Positions 36,131 to 44,693 of a DNA stretch of 64,000 nt are shown piece by piece. The stretch covers positions 930,001 to 994,000 of the forward strand of contig NZ_JAFLNM010000001.1 of assembly GCF_017313275.1 (NCBI RefSeq), read 5' to 3'. The position numbers and the translations under genes are program-made. Source of the stretch: Flagellimonas profundi (GTDB lineage: Bacteria > Bacteroidota > Bacteroidia > Flavobacteriales > Flavobacteriaceae). The notes below the pieces were generated by a model. That model did not search any database. It was not told the origin of the DNA and saw only the letters and a list, made by a program, of their open reading frames with translations. Each line of letters starts with the position of its first letter. Positions within the stretch are counted from its first letter, which is position 1.

Positions 36131-36646
36131 CTATGAAAGGAAAGAGCCTAATCCCATACGTTTAAGCATCTTTTTCTCAAAATTCCAGAAAAATTGATAT
36201 TGACCGAACAGCCATCCAATACCAACCAATAAAATTTGATAAATGGGGAAAATAAGAAGAATGCGTAGCGTCCAGTAGACGGCACCATGGACATTTTCAT
36301 TGTCCAAGCCTATCCAGTGTACCAATGGACCTGCCAATTTTCCTGCTGCACTGCCTGTTACTGCGAAAACAATAAAAATGGCGATCATTTCCCATTTGTA
36401 GTCTACTTTCCATCTGTTCTCCACCTTTTTAAAACACCAGAGGAAAAATTTCACTAACACAAAGTAGAGTATCACCGAGCCTCCAATGGTAACAAACCAT
36501 TCAAAGATGGTGTTGTTTAGGCCAAAAAAGTGCATAAAACTTCTAGAAATAGTATAGGCGGTCAATAAAACCAATAGTGCACCCAGTATGGGAAAAAGGA
36601 TTTGCCAGTTCTTTTGTATTTCCCAGCGCTGTTTTAGTTTTTGCAT
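36131..36646 (-). CDS. Membrane protein of unknown function (171 aa)
   Basis: The 171-residue protein has four hydrophobic helices (WQILFPILGALLVLLTAYTIS, TIGGSVILYFVLVKFFLWCF, MIAIFIVFAVTGSAAGKLAG, ILLIFPIYQILLVGIGWLFG). The conserved-looking phrase RWEIQKNWQILFPILG at the start and QYQFFWNFEKKMLKRMG at the end are the most distinctive parts. It lies about 30 bp after the lipoprotein gene at 36678-37136 in the same direction. No enzyme motif is visible and I do not assign a role. Confidence 0.82.
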   Translation of the reverse strand: MQKLKQRWEIQKNWQILFPILGALLVLLTAYTISRSFMHFFGLNNTIFEWFVTIGGSVILYFVLVKFFLWCFKKVENRWKVDYKWEMIAIFIVFAVTGSAAGKLAGPLVHWIGLDNENVHGAVYWTLRILLIFPIYQILLVGIGWLFGQYQFFWNFEKKMLKRMGLGSFLS

Positions 36647-36677
36647 TGTTCAAGTTAATTGATGCAAAAATAGCACA

Positions 36678-37136
36678 TTAAATCCTGGGCAGAAAGGGCC
36701 CTAAACGCTGATTGTATTTTCTTTGAAAATAAATGAAGTAATTGTAAAGTTTATAATTGACTTCGTAGCCATAATCAATACTTGGGTCGTAATTGATCTG
36801 CATTTCATACAGGTTGGGATTCCATCGTTGTGGTTGTAAAACCCTTTGATTCCAAGTAATCACCATGATTGCGTTTCGGTTTTCCAGAAACGATTGTGAA
36901 TAATATCCTTCAGGTCGTGCAATGGACATTAACCAAGTATAAAAACCTGGCTCTATAATGATGATTTCGTATTCCGTGTCATCATCTGCTATTTCGACCG
37001 GCGCATCATCATCAGATTCGAAAAGCGCCTTTTCTTCGTTGGTGACATCCAATGTGGATTTTTGGGTTGTACAAGATGCTAAGCCTATGCACAGCATCAG
37101 ACCGAACAGTAATGGATTTATTATTTTCTTTTTCAT
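36678..37136 (-). CDS. Lipoprotein of unknown function (DUF6146-like)
   Basis: The 152-residue protein starts MKKKIINPLLFGLMLCIGLASC, a lipoprotein signal with cysteine at 22, then an acidic linker (SDDDAPVEIADDDTEYEI) and a compact C-terminal domain IIEPGFYTWLMSIARPEGYYSQSFLENRN ... RWNPNLYEMQINYDPSIDYGYEVNYKLYNYFIYFQRKYNQRLG. The last part matches what I recall as DUF6146, a Bacteroidota family without known function. I chose the start at 37136 for the signal; five more codons are open upstream to 37151. It is separated from the DUF937 gene by a terminator. Confidence 0.85.
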   Translation of the reverse strand: MKKKIINPLLFGLMLCIGLASCTTQKSTLDVTNEEKALFESDDDAPVEIADDDTEYEIIIIEPGFYTWLMSIARPEGYYSQSFLENRNAIMVITWNQRVLQPQRWNPNLYEMQINYDPSIDYGYEVNYKLYNYFIYFQRKYNQRLGPFLPRI

Positions 37137-37149
37137 ATTATTAAAATAC

Positions 37150-37181
37150 AAAAAAAGCCACTTGAAAACGCAAGTGGCTCT
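37150..37181 (-). terminator. Terminator of the ser/DUF937 gene cluster
   Basis: Arms AGCCACTTG (37156-37164) and CAAGTGGCT (37171-37179) with loop AAAACG; on the minus strand a T-run follows. Confidence 0.9.
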
Positions 37182-37205
37182 GTTAAATATAGTTAAGCTG
37201 ATTTT

Positions 37206-37847
37206 CTATTTCCCAAAAAGTCCTCCCAGCATACCGCCAAGACCACTCTTTTTCTGGCCACCACCATTCAACACCATTCCGGCCAGATCATCTATAACAC
37301 TGCCGTCACCATCGCTATCCAAAAAGCTTTCGACCAAGGATTGCTGCTTGGCCGCTGCCTTATTGCCGCCCATTAATCCGCCCAATAGTCCGTTAAGGCC
37401 TTCAGGACTGCTCACGTTTTGTTGTCTGGTCTGTTTTCCCAAATACCCCAAAAGGATGGGGGCCGCGATTTTTAAAATTTGTGATATGGAACCTGCATCA
37501 ATCCCTGATTTGGTACTCAAGGCATTTTCGACTTGTGGTTGCTTGGAACCTAATACATGGCCGAGAATCCCTGCCCCATCGTCCATTACATTTTGGTCTA
37601 CGCCACCACCAAAAAGGCCACCTAAATCATCCAAAATACCACCGTCGTGCTTGGAAGAAAGGGCGTCCATGAGTCCTTGTGCCCCGCCCGGCGTGGATGC
37701 ATTTTTTTTCATGGCTCCCATTAATAGTGGCATGGCCATACTCAAAACTTCTGCTGTTTTATTTTCGGGTTGCCCAGTTTGGCTAGCAGCTCCGCTGACC
37801 AACTGTTTGCCCATGGGGCTGTTGATCAAGTCTAATAATCCTGACAT
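37206..37847 (-). CDS. DUF937 domain protein
   Basis: The 213-residue protein starts MSGLLDLINSPMGKQLVSGAA and fits DUF937 (helical, Gly/Ala-rich, with ILGHVLGSKQPQVENALSTKSG and KIAAPILLGYLGKQTRQQ). Gly-rich low-complexity segments (GILDDLGGLFGGG, LNGLLGGLMGGNKA) and an acidic DSDGDGSVIDDLAG follow; the latter resembles a calcium-binding dockerin-type loop. No signal peptide. The function of DUF937 is not established. The open frame runs up to 37964 but would overlap serA, so the ATG at 37847 is chosen. It is the last gene of the serC-serA cluster, 73 bp after serA. Confidence 0.88.
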   Translation of the reverse strand: MSGLLDLINSPMGKQLVSGAASQTGQPENKTAEVLSMAMPLLMGAMKKNASTPGGAQGLMDALSSKHDGGILDDLGGLFGGGVDQNVMDDGAGILGHVLGSKQPQVENALSTKSGIDAGSISQILKIAAPILLGYLGKQTRQQNVSSPEGLNGLLGGLMGGNKAAAKQQSLVESFLDSDGDGSVIDDLAGMVLNGGGQKKSGLGGMLGGLFGK

Positions 37848-37920
37848 TGTGTTAGTGTTAAGGTTAAAGTAACAATGTACAAAAAAGTGGGTTTTGAAAG
37901 TAGGAACTACCTTAAAAAAC

Positions 37921-38877
37921 CTATGGTTTGAGTAATTTGATAACCTTCTGCGCCAATTCAACACCTATACGCTGTTGTGCCTCAAGAGTAGAGCCTCCAA
38001 CATGCGGACTAAGGGAAATTTTGGGATTCATCAATATCTTGATTTCCGGATGGGGTTCCGATTCGTAAACATCCAGTCCAGCAAAGGCCAAATGGTCGGT
38101 ATCCAAGGCTTCGACCAAGGCAACTTCGTCCAATACACCACCTCTTGATGTATTGATGATTCCAGCACCTGGCTTCATAAGTCCAAGTTCCTTCTTTCCG
38201 ATCAGATATTTTTCTTGGGCCGGTACATGAAGACTTACAAAATCGGAGTTGGCCAAAACTTCTTTAACATCGCTGCTTTTTAAAGTAAAATCAACAGATT
38301 GTCCATCAAAAAAAGAAAGTGTCAAACTAGCTTCTTTGGTATGATGATCAGTGAACAAGACCTCCATGCCCAAGGCCAACGCCATTTTTGCAGTAGCTTG
38401 TCCAATTCTTCCAAAGCCTACAATACCTAAGGTTTTTCCTCGAAGTTCAAGGCCTCCTGCATAGCTCTTTTTAAGTTGTTTGAATTGACTATCACCTTCC
38501 AGAGGCATGTTTCGGTTAGCATCGTGCAAGAATCGAACACCATTCAACAGGTGTGCAAAAACCAATTCCGCTACTGACTCGGAAGATGCCTCGGGCGTAT
38601 TGAAAACACTAATTCCTTTGGACTCGGCGTATTTTACATCAATATTGTCCAAACCAACACCGCCACGTCCAATCAATTTTAAATCAGGGCAATCATCAAT
38701 AAGTTTTTTATCAACTTTGGTCGCACTGCGCACCAATAGTCCCTGAATACTATTTTTGTTGATGTAGTTCGCCAATTGTTCTTCGGCAACACGTGTGTTT
38801 TTAACTTCGAAACCTTCTTTTTCAAGTAAATCCACCCCTTCTTGAGCGATTCCGTCGTTAGCCAGTATGACCTTCAT
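37921..38877 (-). CDS. serA: D-3-phosphoglycerate dehydrogenase
   Basis: SerA oxidises 3-phosphoglycerate with NAD, the first step of serine synthesis. The 318-residue protein has GRGGVGLDNID, the NAD-binding GFGRIGQATAKMA (about 148-160), the catalytic-site phrases INTSRGGVLDE (Arg) and SPHVGGST (His). It lacks the C-terminal ACT domain that mediates serine feedback in long forms, as is common for Bacteroidota short forms. The serC gene lies about 400 bp upstream in the same direction with one extra gene between, so the two steps are co-transcribed. The next gene downstream is DUF937. Confidence 0.95.
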   Translation of the reverse strand: MKVILANDGIAQEGVDLLEKEGFEVKNTRVAEEQLANYINKNSIQGLLVRSATKVDKKLIDDCPDLKLIGRGGVGLDNIDVKYAESKGISVFNTPEASSESVAELVFAHLLNGVRFLHDANRNMPLEGDSQFKQLKKSYAGGLELRGKTLGIVGFGRIGQATAKMALALGMEVLFTDHHTKEASLTLSFFDGQSVDFTLKSSDVKEVLANSDFVSLHVPAQEKYLIGKKELGLMKPGAGIINTSRGGVLDEVALVEALDTDHLAFAGLDVYESEPHPEIKILMNPKISLSPHVGGSTLEAQQRIGVELAQKVIKLLKP

Positions 38878-38903
38878 AAATATTAAATTATAAGTTTTAA
38901 GTT

Positions 38904-39239
38904 CTAAATAGTATTTTGACTTGTTTTCACAATCTTAGTTAGGATTTTAATGATTTGGTCAATTTCGTCCAAGTATTCGGATAGCTCCAATTGCGATAGA
39001 TTGGCTTCCTTTATCAATCTTAACCAGTATCTGGTTTCTCTTGCTTCTTTCGAAGCGATTGCCATTTTTGAAATAAAATCTTTCTTGGACTGACCCGCTC
39101 CTGCTTCCGCTACATTAGCTCCGATGCTCGTGGAAGAACGCAAAAGTTGGTTCGCGGATATATACTCATTGTTTTCCTTCAAGTCTTTTACTAACTTGAT
39201 GATACGTAAAGAGAACTGAAAACTTCTTTCTTCAATCAA
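38904..39239 (-). CDS. Four-helix-bundle protein (23S rRNA intervening-sequence type)
   Basis: The 111-residue protein matches the S23/IVP four-helix bundle family: SFQFSLRIIKLVKDLKENNEYISANQLLRSSTSIGANVAEAGAGQSKKDFISKMAIASKEARETRYWLRLIKEANL. These proteins are encoded in 23S rRNA intervening sequences in spirochaetes or near mobile or reverse-transcriptase elements; the fold is a pentameric bundle that may bind nucleic acid. Here it sits alone between serC and serA, 33 bp after serC and 26 bp before serA, with no rRNA or mobile gene nearby. It may be a recent insertion in the operon. The role is unknown. Confidence 0.9.
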   Translation of the reverse strand: MIEERSFQFSLRIIKLVKDLKENNEYISANQLLRSSTSIGANVAEAGAGQSKKDFISKMAIASKEARETRYWLRLIKEANLSQLELSEYLDEIDQIIKILTKIVKTSQNTI

Positions 39240-39272
39240 TACTCAACATTTAGAACCTAAAATTGATTAAAA

Positions 39273-40337
39273 TTATCCTTTCTTTTCAAGTTCACTCATA
39301 ATGTCCACCAAAACTCCTACACTTTCCAAAGGAAGCGCATTGTACATGGAGGCCCGATAACCACCAACAGACCTATGTCCATTTATGCCGTTAATTCCCG
39401 CTTCAATGCACATAGCATCGAACACATCCTTTAACTCATCATCGGTGATATTGAAGGTGGCGTTCATGTTGGAACGGTCTTCTTTTGCAGCAATCCCAGA
39501 GAATACAGGGTTAAGTTCGATCTCCGAATAGATCAAATTGGCTTTTCGTTCATTGATTTCTTCAATCGCAGCAATTCCTCCCAAATCCTTCAACCATTGC
39601 ATGGTAAGCATGGAAACGTACACAGCAAAAACGGGCGGTGTGTTGAACATACTATCTTTGGCCACATGAACCGAGTAGTCCATCATGGATGGTATTTTAC
39701 GCGATACCTTTCCTAAAATATCTTCTTTTACCACCACGAGCGTGGTCCCTGCCGGACCCATGTTTTTTTGTGCACCGGCATAGATCAGATCAAACTGGGA
39801 AAAGTCCATTTGTCTGGAAAAGATATCTGAGCTCATATCACATACCAATGGCACATCGGTTTTTGGAAATTCTTTAAACTGGGTTCCGTAAATGGTATTG
39901 TTGGAGGTAAGGTGCAGATAATCCAAATCGGATGGAATATCAAAACCTTTTGGGATATACTTAAAATTATCTTCTTGAGAGGAAGCGACTTCTATGATTT
40001 CGCCGAACAATCTAGCTTCCTTAATGGCTTTTTGACTCCAGGTGCCTGTATTTACATACCCAGCTTTTTTGTCCAAAAGGTTAAAAGCCGTCATTAAAAA
40101 TTGCATGCTTGCCCCTCCTTGCAAAAACAGAGCCTGATAACCCTTGCCCTCGAGCCCCAAAAGTTCTAGTGCGAGTGAGCGAGCCTTTTCCATAATGGCT
40201 ACGAACTCCTTGCTACGGTGAGAGATTTCTATAAGTGAAAGTCCAATGCCATCCAGTTCAATAATGGCTTCGGATGCCTTTTGCATTACCTCTGCGGGCA
40301 AAATGCACGGGCCTGCGCTAAAATTATGCTTTTTCAT
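39273..40337 (-). CDS. serC: Phosphoserine aminotransferase
   Basis: SerC makes phosphoserine from 3-phosphohydroxypyruvate and glutamate, using PLP; it also serves pyridoxine synthesis in some bacteria. The 354-residue protein has the family start HNFSAGPCILPAEVMQ, FLQGGASMQF, the PLP-lysine in YAGAQKNMGPAG (about 195) and VGGYRASMYNALP at the C-terminus. Length is typical. It heads the serC - four-helix-bundle - serA - DUF937 series, all minus strand. The last serine-pathway enzyme (SerB) is not in the window. Confidence 0.96.
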   Translation of the reverse strand: MKKHNFSAGPCILPAEVMQKASEAIIELDGIGLSLIEISHRSKEFVAIMEKARSLALELLGLEGKGYQALFLQGGASMQFLMTAFNLLDKKAGYVNTGTWSQKAIKEARLFGEIIEVASSQEDNFKYIPKGFDIPSDLDYLHLTSNNTIYGTQFKEFPKTDVPLVCDMSSDIFSRQMDFSQFDLIYAGAQKNMGPAGTTLVVVKEDILGKVSRKIPSMMDYSVHVAKDSMFNTPPVFAVYVSMLTMQWLKDLGGIAAIEEINERKANLIYSEIELNPVFSGIAAKEDRSNMNATFNITDDELKDVFDAMCIEAGINGINGHRSVGGYRASMYNALPLESVGVLVDIMSELEKKG

Positions 40338-40407
40338 TTCCTTGGTTTAAGGAGTAAAGGTCTTAAAAATTGTTGGATCTATAAACGATTCCAAAGTATA
40401 GGATTTG

Positions 40408-41454
40408 TTAAAGGTTCAAAAGGAATTTCATAGTATCAATTCCATCTGCGTAATCGCTCAAACTTGGCTTTTGGGTGGCACCAAAATTCACTTCATTTTC
40501 TTTTGCTCCACCGGAAACCACACATTGGATTTGCTCGTCCATTTCCTGCAACTTGTTCCTTAAACCGGATTCATCATCATAAAAAGAATAAAATAAAACA
40601 GAAATAGGGGAGGTGAGTGCCTCATCCTCTTTTAAAATTAAAAACCCGTTATCCAGAATCTTGAATTCGCTCATTAAATAGACCGCCTTATTGTAATCGT
40701 AGTTATTGGCGTACTTATGTTGATTGATAATGTCCTTATAATGGAAGAGCGCATTGAACAATGCATCAAAATCATAATTCTTTGGCACAAATATTTTGGA
40801 CACATTGCGGCAACCCAATCCATAATACCTAAAAATATCCTCTCCGAGTGCTTTTAATTCTTCTTCCGATTCTTTTCCGGTCAACACGGCGACAGAGTTT
40901 CTGTTTTTTCTGATGATGTTGGGCTTCTTTCCGAAGTAATATTCGAAATAGCGGCTGGTGTTGTTGCTCCCCGTAGCGATCACTGCATCAAAGTTTTCTA
41001 GTTTCTCGTCCACAAACTCAATTTTATCCACGAGTGATGGCTCTTGTTCAATCAAATAATTGGAAAGATAAGGCAAGAGCACTTTGTCGTTGGAAGATAG
41101 TTTGGCCAAGACCTTGTTGCCAGATAGCAACACTGATAAAAAGTCGTGAAAACCCACCAATGGAATGTTTCCTGCCATAATAATGCCCACGGTTTTTGGT
41201 TTACTATCCTTGTTAAAGGAATAGTTGCCCAACCAATCCTTTATATTTTCCTCCGTAAGCAGATCGCCCCATTGCTTTAAGGAGAATAGAATGTTATCCT
41301 CGGTAAACCACCCGTTGTGGTGGCCGGCCCGCGCAATGATTTCCTTCAACTCTTGATCAACTTCAGGGTTGTTGGAATAACATTTATCACAAAAATCCGT
41401 TAGGTATTTTCCAAGTTTAACAAAAGCATCTATGGTATTTGTATCTGGTGCCAT
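40408..41454 (-). CDS. Acyl-CoA reductase (LuxC/aldehyde-dehydrogenase-like)
   Basis: The 348-residue protein fits the LuxC-type acyl-CoA reductase family of Bacteroidota: VGIIMAGNIPLVGFHDFLSVLLSGNKVLAK (cofactor loop), IATGSNNTSRYFEYYFGKKPNIIRKNRNSVAVLTG and YYGLGCRNVSKIFVPK with the likely catalytic cysteine (about 217). It would reduce acyl-CoA or acyl-protein to aldehyde with NADPH. It diverges from a 4Fe-4S ferredoxin gene across an 85-bp promoter region, an arrangement I recall as common in Flavobacteriaceae, and lies 70 bp before serC. The physiological acyl substrate is unknown. Confidence 0.88.
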   Translation of the reverse strand: MAPDTNTIDAFVKLGKYLTDFCDKCYSNNPEVDQELKEIIARAGHHNGWFTEDNILFSLKQWGDLLTEENIKDWLGNYSFNKDSKPKTVGIIMAGNIPLVGFHDFLSVLLSGNKVLAKLSSNDKVLLPYLSNYLIEQEPSLVDKIEFVDEKLENFDAVIATGSNNTSRYFEYYFGKKPNIIRKNRNSVAVLTGKESEEELKALGEDIFRYYGLGCRNVSKIFVPKNYDFDALFNALFHYKDIINQHKYANNYDYNKAVYLMSEFKILDNGFLILKEDEALTSPISVLFYSFYDDESGLRNKLQEMDEQIQCVVSGGAKENEVNFGATQKPSLSDYADGIDTMKFLLNL

Positions 41455-41482
41455 TAAATTTGTACACTAATTTAGTAGGGTT

Positions 41483-41499
41483 TATTTTTGTCAAAAGTA
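41483..41499. promoter_or_regulatory. Back-to-back -7 elements of ferredoxin and acyl-CoA reductase
   Basis: TATTTTTG on the plus strand (41483-41490) lies 49 bp before the ferredoxin start; TACTTTTG on the minus strand (41492-41499) lies 37 bp before the acyl-CoA reductase start. Both match TAnnTTTG. Confidence 0.5.
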
Positions 41500-41539
41500 A
41501 GCATGCTGATAAGAATCAGCCCAAAAGGAAAAGAAAATT

Positions 41540-41893
41540 ATGGCAATTATTATTACAGATGAGTGCATAAATTGTGGTGCTTGCGAGCCAGAATGTCCCA
41601 ACACAGCAATTTATGAGGGTGCAGATGAATGGAGATATAGTGATGGAACTTCATTGAACGGAGATGTGGTTTTGCCCAACGGGAAAGAGGTGAATGCCGA
41701 TGAAGTTCAGGAACCTGTGAGTGATGAGCTTTATTACATAGTTCCGGATAAATGTACCGAATGCAAAGGATTTCACGAAGAACCACAATGTGCGGCAGTA
41801 TGCCCAGTGGACTGTTGTGTTCCCGATGAAGACCACGAAGAAACCGAAGAGGAGCTATTGGGCAAGCAAAAGTTTATGCACCCCAACGGTTAA
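41540..41893 (+). CDS. 4Fe-4S dicluster ferredoxin
   Basis: The 117-residue electron carrier has two cluster motifs: [13 protein letters not shown] (residues about 9-21) and [22 protein letters not shown] (about 75-96), where the second has an insertion between its second and third cysteine as in Alvin-type (2[4Fe-4S]) ferredoxins. The acidic middle and C-terminal tail are typical. It could feed electrons to the divergent acyl-CoA reductase, but that is only suggested by position. A strong terminator follows 23 bp after the stop. Confidence 0.95.
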   Translation: MAIIITDECINCGACEPECPNTAIYEGADEWRYSDGTSLNGDVVLPNGKEVNADEVQEPVSDELYYIVPDKCTECKGFHEEPQCAAVCPVDCCVPDEDHEETEEELLGKQKFMHPNG

Positions 41894-41916
41894 GCAATAA
41901 AAAACAATTAATTTAG

Positions 41917-41942
41917 CCCCGAACCAATGTTCGGGGTTTTTT
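41917..41942 (+). terminator. Terminator of the ferredoxin gene
   Basis: Perfect stem CCCCGAAC (41917-41924) with GTTCGGGG (41929-41936), loop CAAT, then six T. Confidence 0.93.
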
Positions 41943-42071
41943 ATGCAGAAAAAAGAGAAAGCTTATAACGGTATTTGGAAGCAAGCGGGGTGTATATTAT
42001 CCCTTATCGCGATTTTTGGCATCATTGCCTTGATGATCATGGGATTTTATTTATTGATTAAAGGCTATTAG
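41943..42071 (+). CDS. Possible 42-residue membrane peptide
   Basis: An ATG directly after the T-run of the ferredoxin terminator opens a 42-codon frame with a charged start (MQKKEKAYNG), a strong membrane helix (LSLIAIFGIIALMIMGFYLL) and a basic end. The composition looks like a real single-pass small protein. Against it, there is no leader space after the terminator, so it would need read-through or a separate start site. I keep it as tentative. Confidence 0.35.
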   Translation: MQKKEKAYNGIWKQAGCILSLIAIFGIIALMIMGFYLLIKGY

Positions 42072-42094
42072 TCATGAGTACCAAAACTTCAACT

Positions 42095-42102
42095 TATATT
42101 TG
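42095..42102 (+). promoter_or_regulatory. Predicted -7 element of ychF
   Basis: TATATTTG matches TAnnTTTG, 24 bp before the ychF start codon. Confidence 0.5.
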
Positions 42103-42126
42103 CAGCCTCAAAACATAAGAATTTAG

Positions 42127-43221
42127 ATGAAAGCAGGTATTGTAGGATTACCAAACGTAGGAAAATCAACACTTTTCAACTGTTTGTCCAACGCAAAAGC
42201 ACAAAGTGCCAACTTCCCTTTTTGTACCATTGAACCTAATATTGGCGTGGTAAATGTGCCTGACCAGCGTTTGGAAAAATTGGAAGAACTGGTGAATCCC
42301 GAGCGTGTGATACCTGCTACCGTAGAAATTGTTGACATTGCTGGTCTGGTAAAAGGTGCCAGTAAGGGAGAAGGATTGGGCAACCAATTTTTGGGAAATA
42401 TCCGGGAAACCGATGCCATTCTGCACGTGCTACGTTGCTTTGATAACGATAATGTGGTTCATGTTGATGGTTCTGTAGACCCGATCAGGGACAAGGAGAC
42501 CATTGATATGGAATTGCAATTGAAAGATTTGGAGAGTGTTGAAAAGAAACTCGACAAAGTGAAGCGTGCAGCCAAAACCGGGAATAAGGAAGCCCAAAAG
42601 GAAGAAGCCGTCCTTTCTGCCCTTAAAGAAGGGCTCGAAGCCGGAAAATCCGTAAGGGCCATTTCTATAAATGAAGATGACCGTGAAGAATTTGTAAAAC
42701 CCATGCAATTGATTACGGATAAGCCTGTAATGTATGTATGTAATGTGGATGAAGATGCAGCGGTCGATGGAAATGCTTATGTTGAAAAAGTAAAGGAAGC
42801 CGTAGCTGGAGAAAATGCGGAGGTTATCTTTTTGGCGGTTGGTACGGAAGCCGACATAACCGAATTGGAAACGTATGAAGAGCGTCAAATGTTCTTGGAA
42901 GATCTGGGGCTTTCCGAACCTGGTTCCGCTAAATTGATTCGCGGTGCTTACAAACTACTTAACCTGGAAACCTATTTTACTGCAGGGGTAAAAGAAGTCC
43001 GTGCTTGGACCATTCCCGTTGGGGCAACAGCTCCACAAGCGGCGGGTGTTATCCATACCGATTTTGAAAAAGGCTTTATCCGCGCTGAGGTCATCTCCTA
43101 TGACGATTACGTGAAATACGGCAGCGAAGCCAAGGTAAAAGAAGCTGGCCGTATGCGTGTTGAGGGCAAAGAATATATTGTTAAGGACGGTGATGTGATG
43201 CATTTTAGGTTTAATGTTTGA
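42127..43221 (+). CDS. ychF: Redox-regulated ribosome-binding ATPase YchF
   Basis: YchF is a universal Obg-family P-loop protein that binds ribosomes and prefers ATP to GTP. The 364-residue protein begins MKAGIVGLPNVGKSTLFNCLS (G1 motif about 7-14), has VDIAGLVKGASKGEGLGNQFL (G3), a coiled-coil insert (about 125-165) and the C-terminal TGS-type domain TCAGxKEVRAWTIP-like AGVKEVRAWTIPVGATAPQAAGVIH. Length matches the family. It is transcribed alone from a TAnnTTTG promoter. Confidence 0.97.
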   Translation: MKAGIVGLPNVGKSTLFNCLSNAKAQSANFPFCTIEPNIGVVNVPDQRLEKLEELVNPERVIPATVEIVDIAGLVKGASKGEGLGNQFLGNIRETDAILHVLRCFDNDNVVHVDGSVDPIRDKETIDMELQLKDLESVEKKLDKVKRAAKTGNKEAQKEEAVLSALKEGLEAGKSVRAISINEDDREEFVKPMQLITDKPVMYVCNVDEDAAVDGNAYVEKVKEAVAGENAEVIFLAVGTEADITELETYEERQMFLEDLGLSEPGSAKLIRGAYKLLNLETYFTAGVKEVRAWTIPVGATAPQAAGVIHTDFEKGFIRAEVISYDDYVKYGSEAKVKEAGRMRVEGKEYIVKDGDVMHFRFNV

Positions 43222-43275
43222 TATATTTTGCAGGACTGTATTTAAGTAGTATATTTCTTGTTAAATATATGTTTC

Positions 43276-44613
43276 ATGAAATACCCCATACTTAGCCTAG
43301 CCCTGATTTTTCTATTGGGCTGTTCCTCATCTTCAGAATCAGAAAACGAACCACAATCAACTGTAGACTTACCTATAATAGCAACCAATTCCCCAAACGA
43401 AATAACCGCTGTTTCCGCACAACTTGGAGGAAGTATATCTAACAACGGAGGTGCCAACATCATAGACAAAGGTGTTGTTTGGGATGTAGCCTCAGGCCCT
43501 ACCATAAATGACAACAAAAAAAGTATTGGTAGTGGAAATGATAATTTTTCTGCCATAGTGGACAATTTAGAACCCGACACTAAATATTACGCAAGGTCTT
43601 ACGCTGTAAATTCCAAGGGAACCGCTTATGGGAACGAAGTTACTTTTACTACATTGATTCAAGAACCCCAGTCAAAGGTTTATGAGGGAACCATTGATCT
43701 TTCCAATCAAAGTTTGGTCGATTCCTTTGGTGCTGAAAATTATACCGAGGTAACTGGGGAAGTCAGAATTTATGGTTCTGTGAATGATTTGACACCCTTG
43801 AGCAATTTGGAATTAATTGGACAGGACCTGTTGATATCTAACGCCGACAATCTAGTTTCCTTGAATGGGCTCGAAAATGTTTTGGAAATTGGAGAATCTA
43901 TTCAGTTTATTAACAATGATGCCTTGACTGATATTTCCGCTTTGGAAAGTCTAAATGCATCTTATGCCATTATATTTCAAGGGAATGATGCTTTGAAAAC
44001 CATTTCTGGATTCTCACAAACAGTTAACGTGAGTGGATTGGTAAAAATCAGCGAAAATACAAACCTTGAAGTAATATCAGGTTTTCAGAATTTGGAAACA
44101 ACAGGTAATTATTTTCAAATAACCGATAACGCTAGTCTAGTGGATTTAAATGGACTTTCGAAATTAACATCAATAGGCAATGGACTATGGCTAAACAATA
44201 ATGATGCTTTAACGGACCTAACACCATTAAGTTCTTTGGAATCTATATCGGAAATTGTTATAAATGGAAATGCATCTTTAGAAGCAATCACCATTTTCAA
44301 TCCATTTACAAGTTTGACCTCTATTGAAATATCCAATAATGGTTCTTTGACTTCAATTCAGGGTTTCGAATCTTTAACAAATGTGGATGGGGGTATTCGT
44401 ATTAACTCAAATGTTCTTTTAACTTCTATAACTGCTTTTGGAAATATAACATCATTTGGTACAGATGTGCAGATAAGATATAACCAGGTTCTGCAGGATT
44501 TCTGTATACTGAATAATTTGATTACCGCAGAATATACAGGTTCTTTTTCAACTATTGGAAATGCATACAATCCTACTTTGCAGGATATGATAGACGGTAA
44601 TTGCAAACTTTAA
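43276..44613 (+). CDS. Lipoprotein with fibronectin-like and receptor-L/leucine-rich repeats
   Basis: The 445-residue protein has a lipoprotein signal (MKYPILSLALIFLLGC, cysteine 16) and a Ser-rich spacer. Residues about 40-130 form a fibronectin-type module (AVSAQLGGSISNNGGANIIDKGVVWD...LEPDTKYYARSYAVNSKG) common in Bacteroidota surface lipoproteins. The rest is a series of receptor-L-domain-like leucine-rich strands (LSNLELIGQDLLISNADNLVSLNGLENV, each about 23-25 residues). It should be displayed on the outer membrane for binding; the ligand is unknown. The ATG at 43276 is chosen because the extra codons upstream would break the lipoprotein signal. Confidence 0.88.
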   Translation: MKYPILSLALIFLLGCSSSSESENEPQSTVDLPIIATNSPNEITAVSAQLGGSISNNGGANIIDKGVVWDVASGPTINDNKKSIGSGNDNFSAIVDNLEPDTKYYARSYAVNSKGTAYGNEVTFTTLIQEPQSKVYEGTIDLSNQSLVDSFGAENYTEVTGEVRIYGSVNDLTPLSNLELIGQDLLISNADNLVSLNGLENVLEIGESIQFINNDALTDISALESLNASYAIIFQGNDALKTISGFSQTVNVSGLVKISENTNLEVISGFQNLETTGNYFQITDNASLVDLNGLSKLTSIGNGLWLNNNDALTDLTPLSSLESISEIVINGNASLEAITIFNPFTSLTSIEISNNGSLTSIQGFESLTNVDGGIRINSNVLLTSITAFGNITSFGTDVQIRYNQVLQDFCILNNLITAEYTGSFSTIGNAYNPTLQDMIDGNCKL

Positions 44614-44693
44614 ATGTTGATATAAGCGTTTGGGTGTCGTATTTATATACGGAAGGTATGCTATTGCATTTATATTAGTAATAGCTTTGCTAT

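Noticed and set aside
38904-39239. An rRNA intervening sequence around the four-helix-bundle gene
   Set aside because: No 23S rRNA sequence flanks it; both sides are serC and serA coding sequence.
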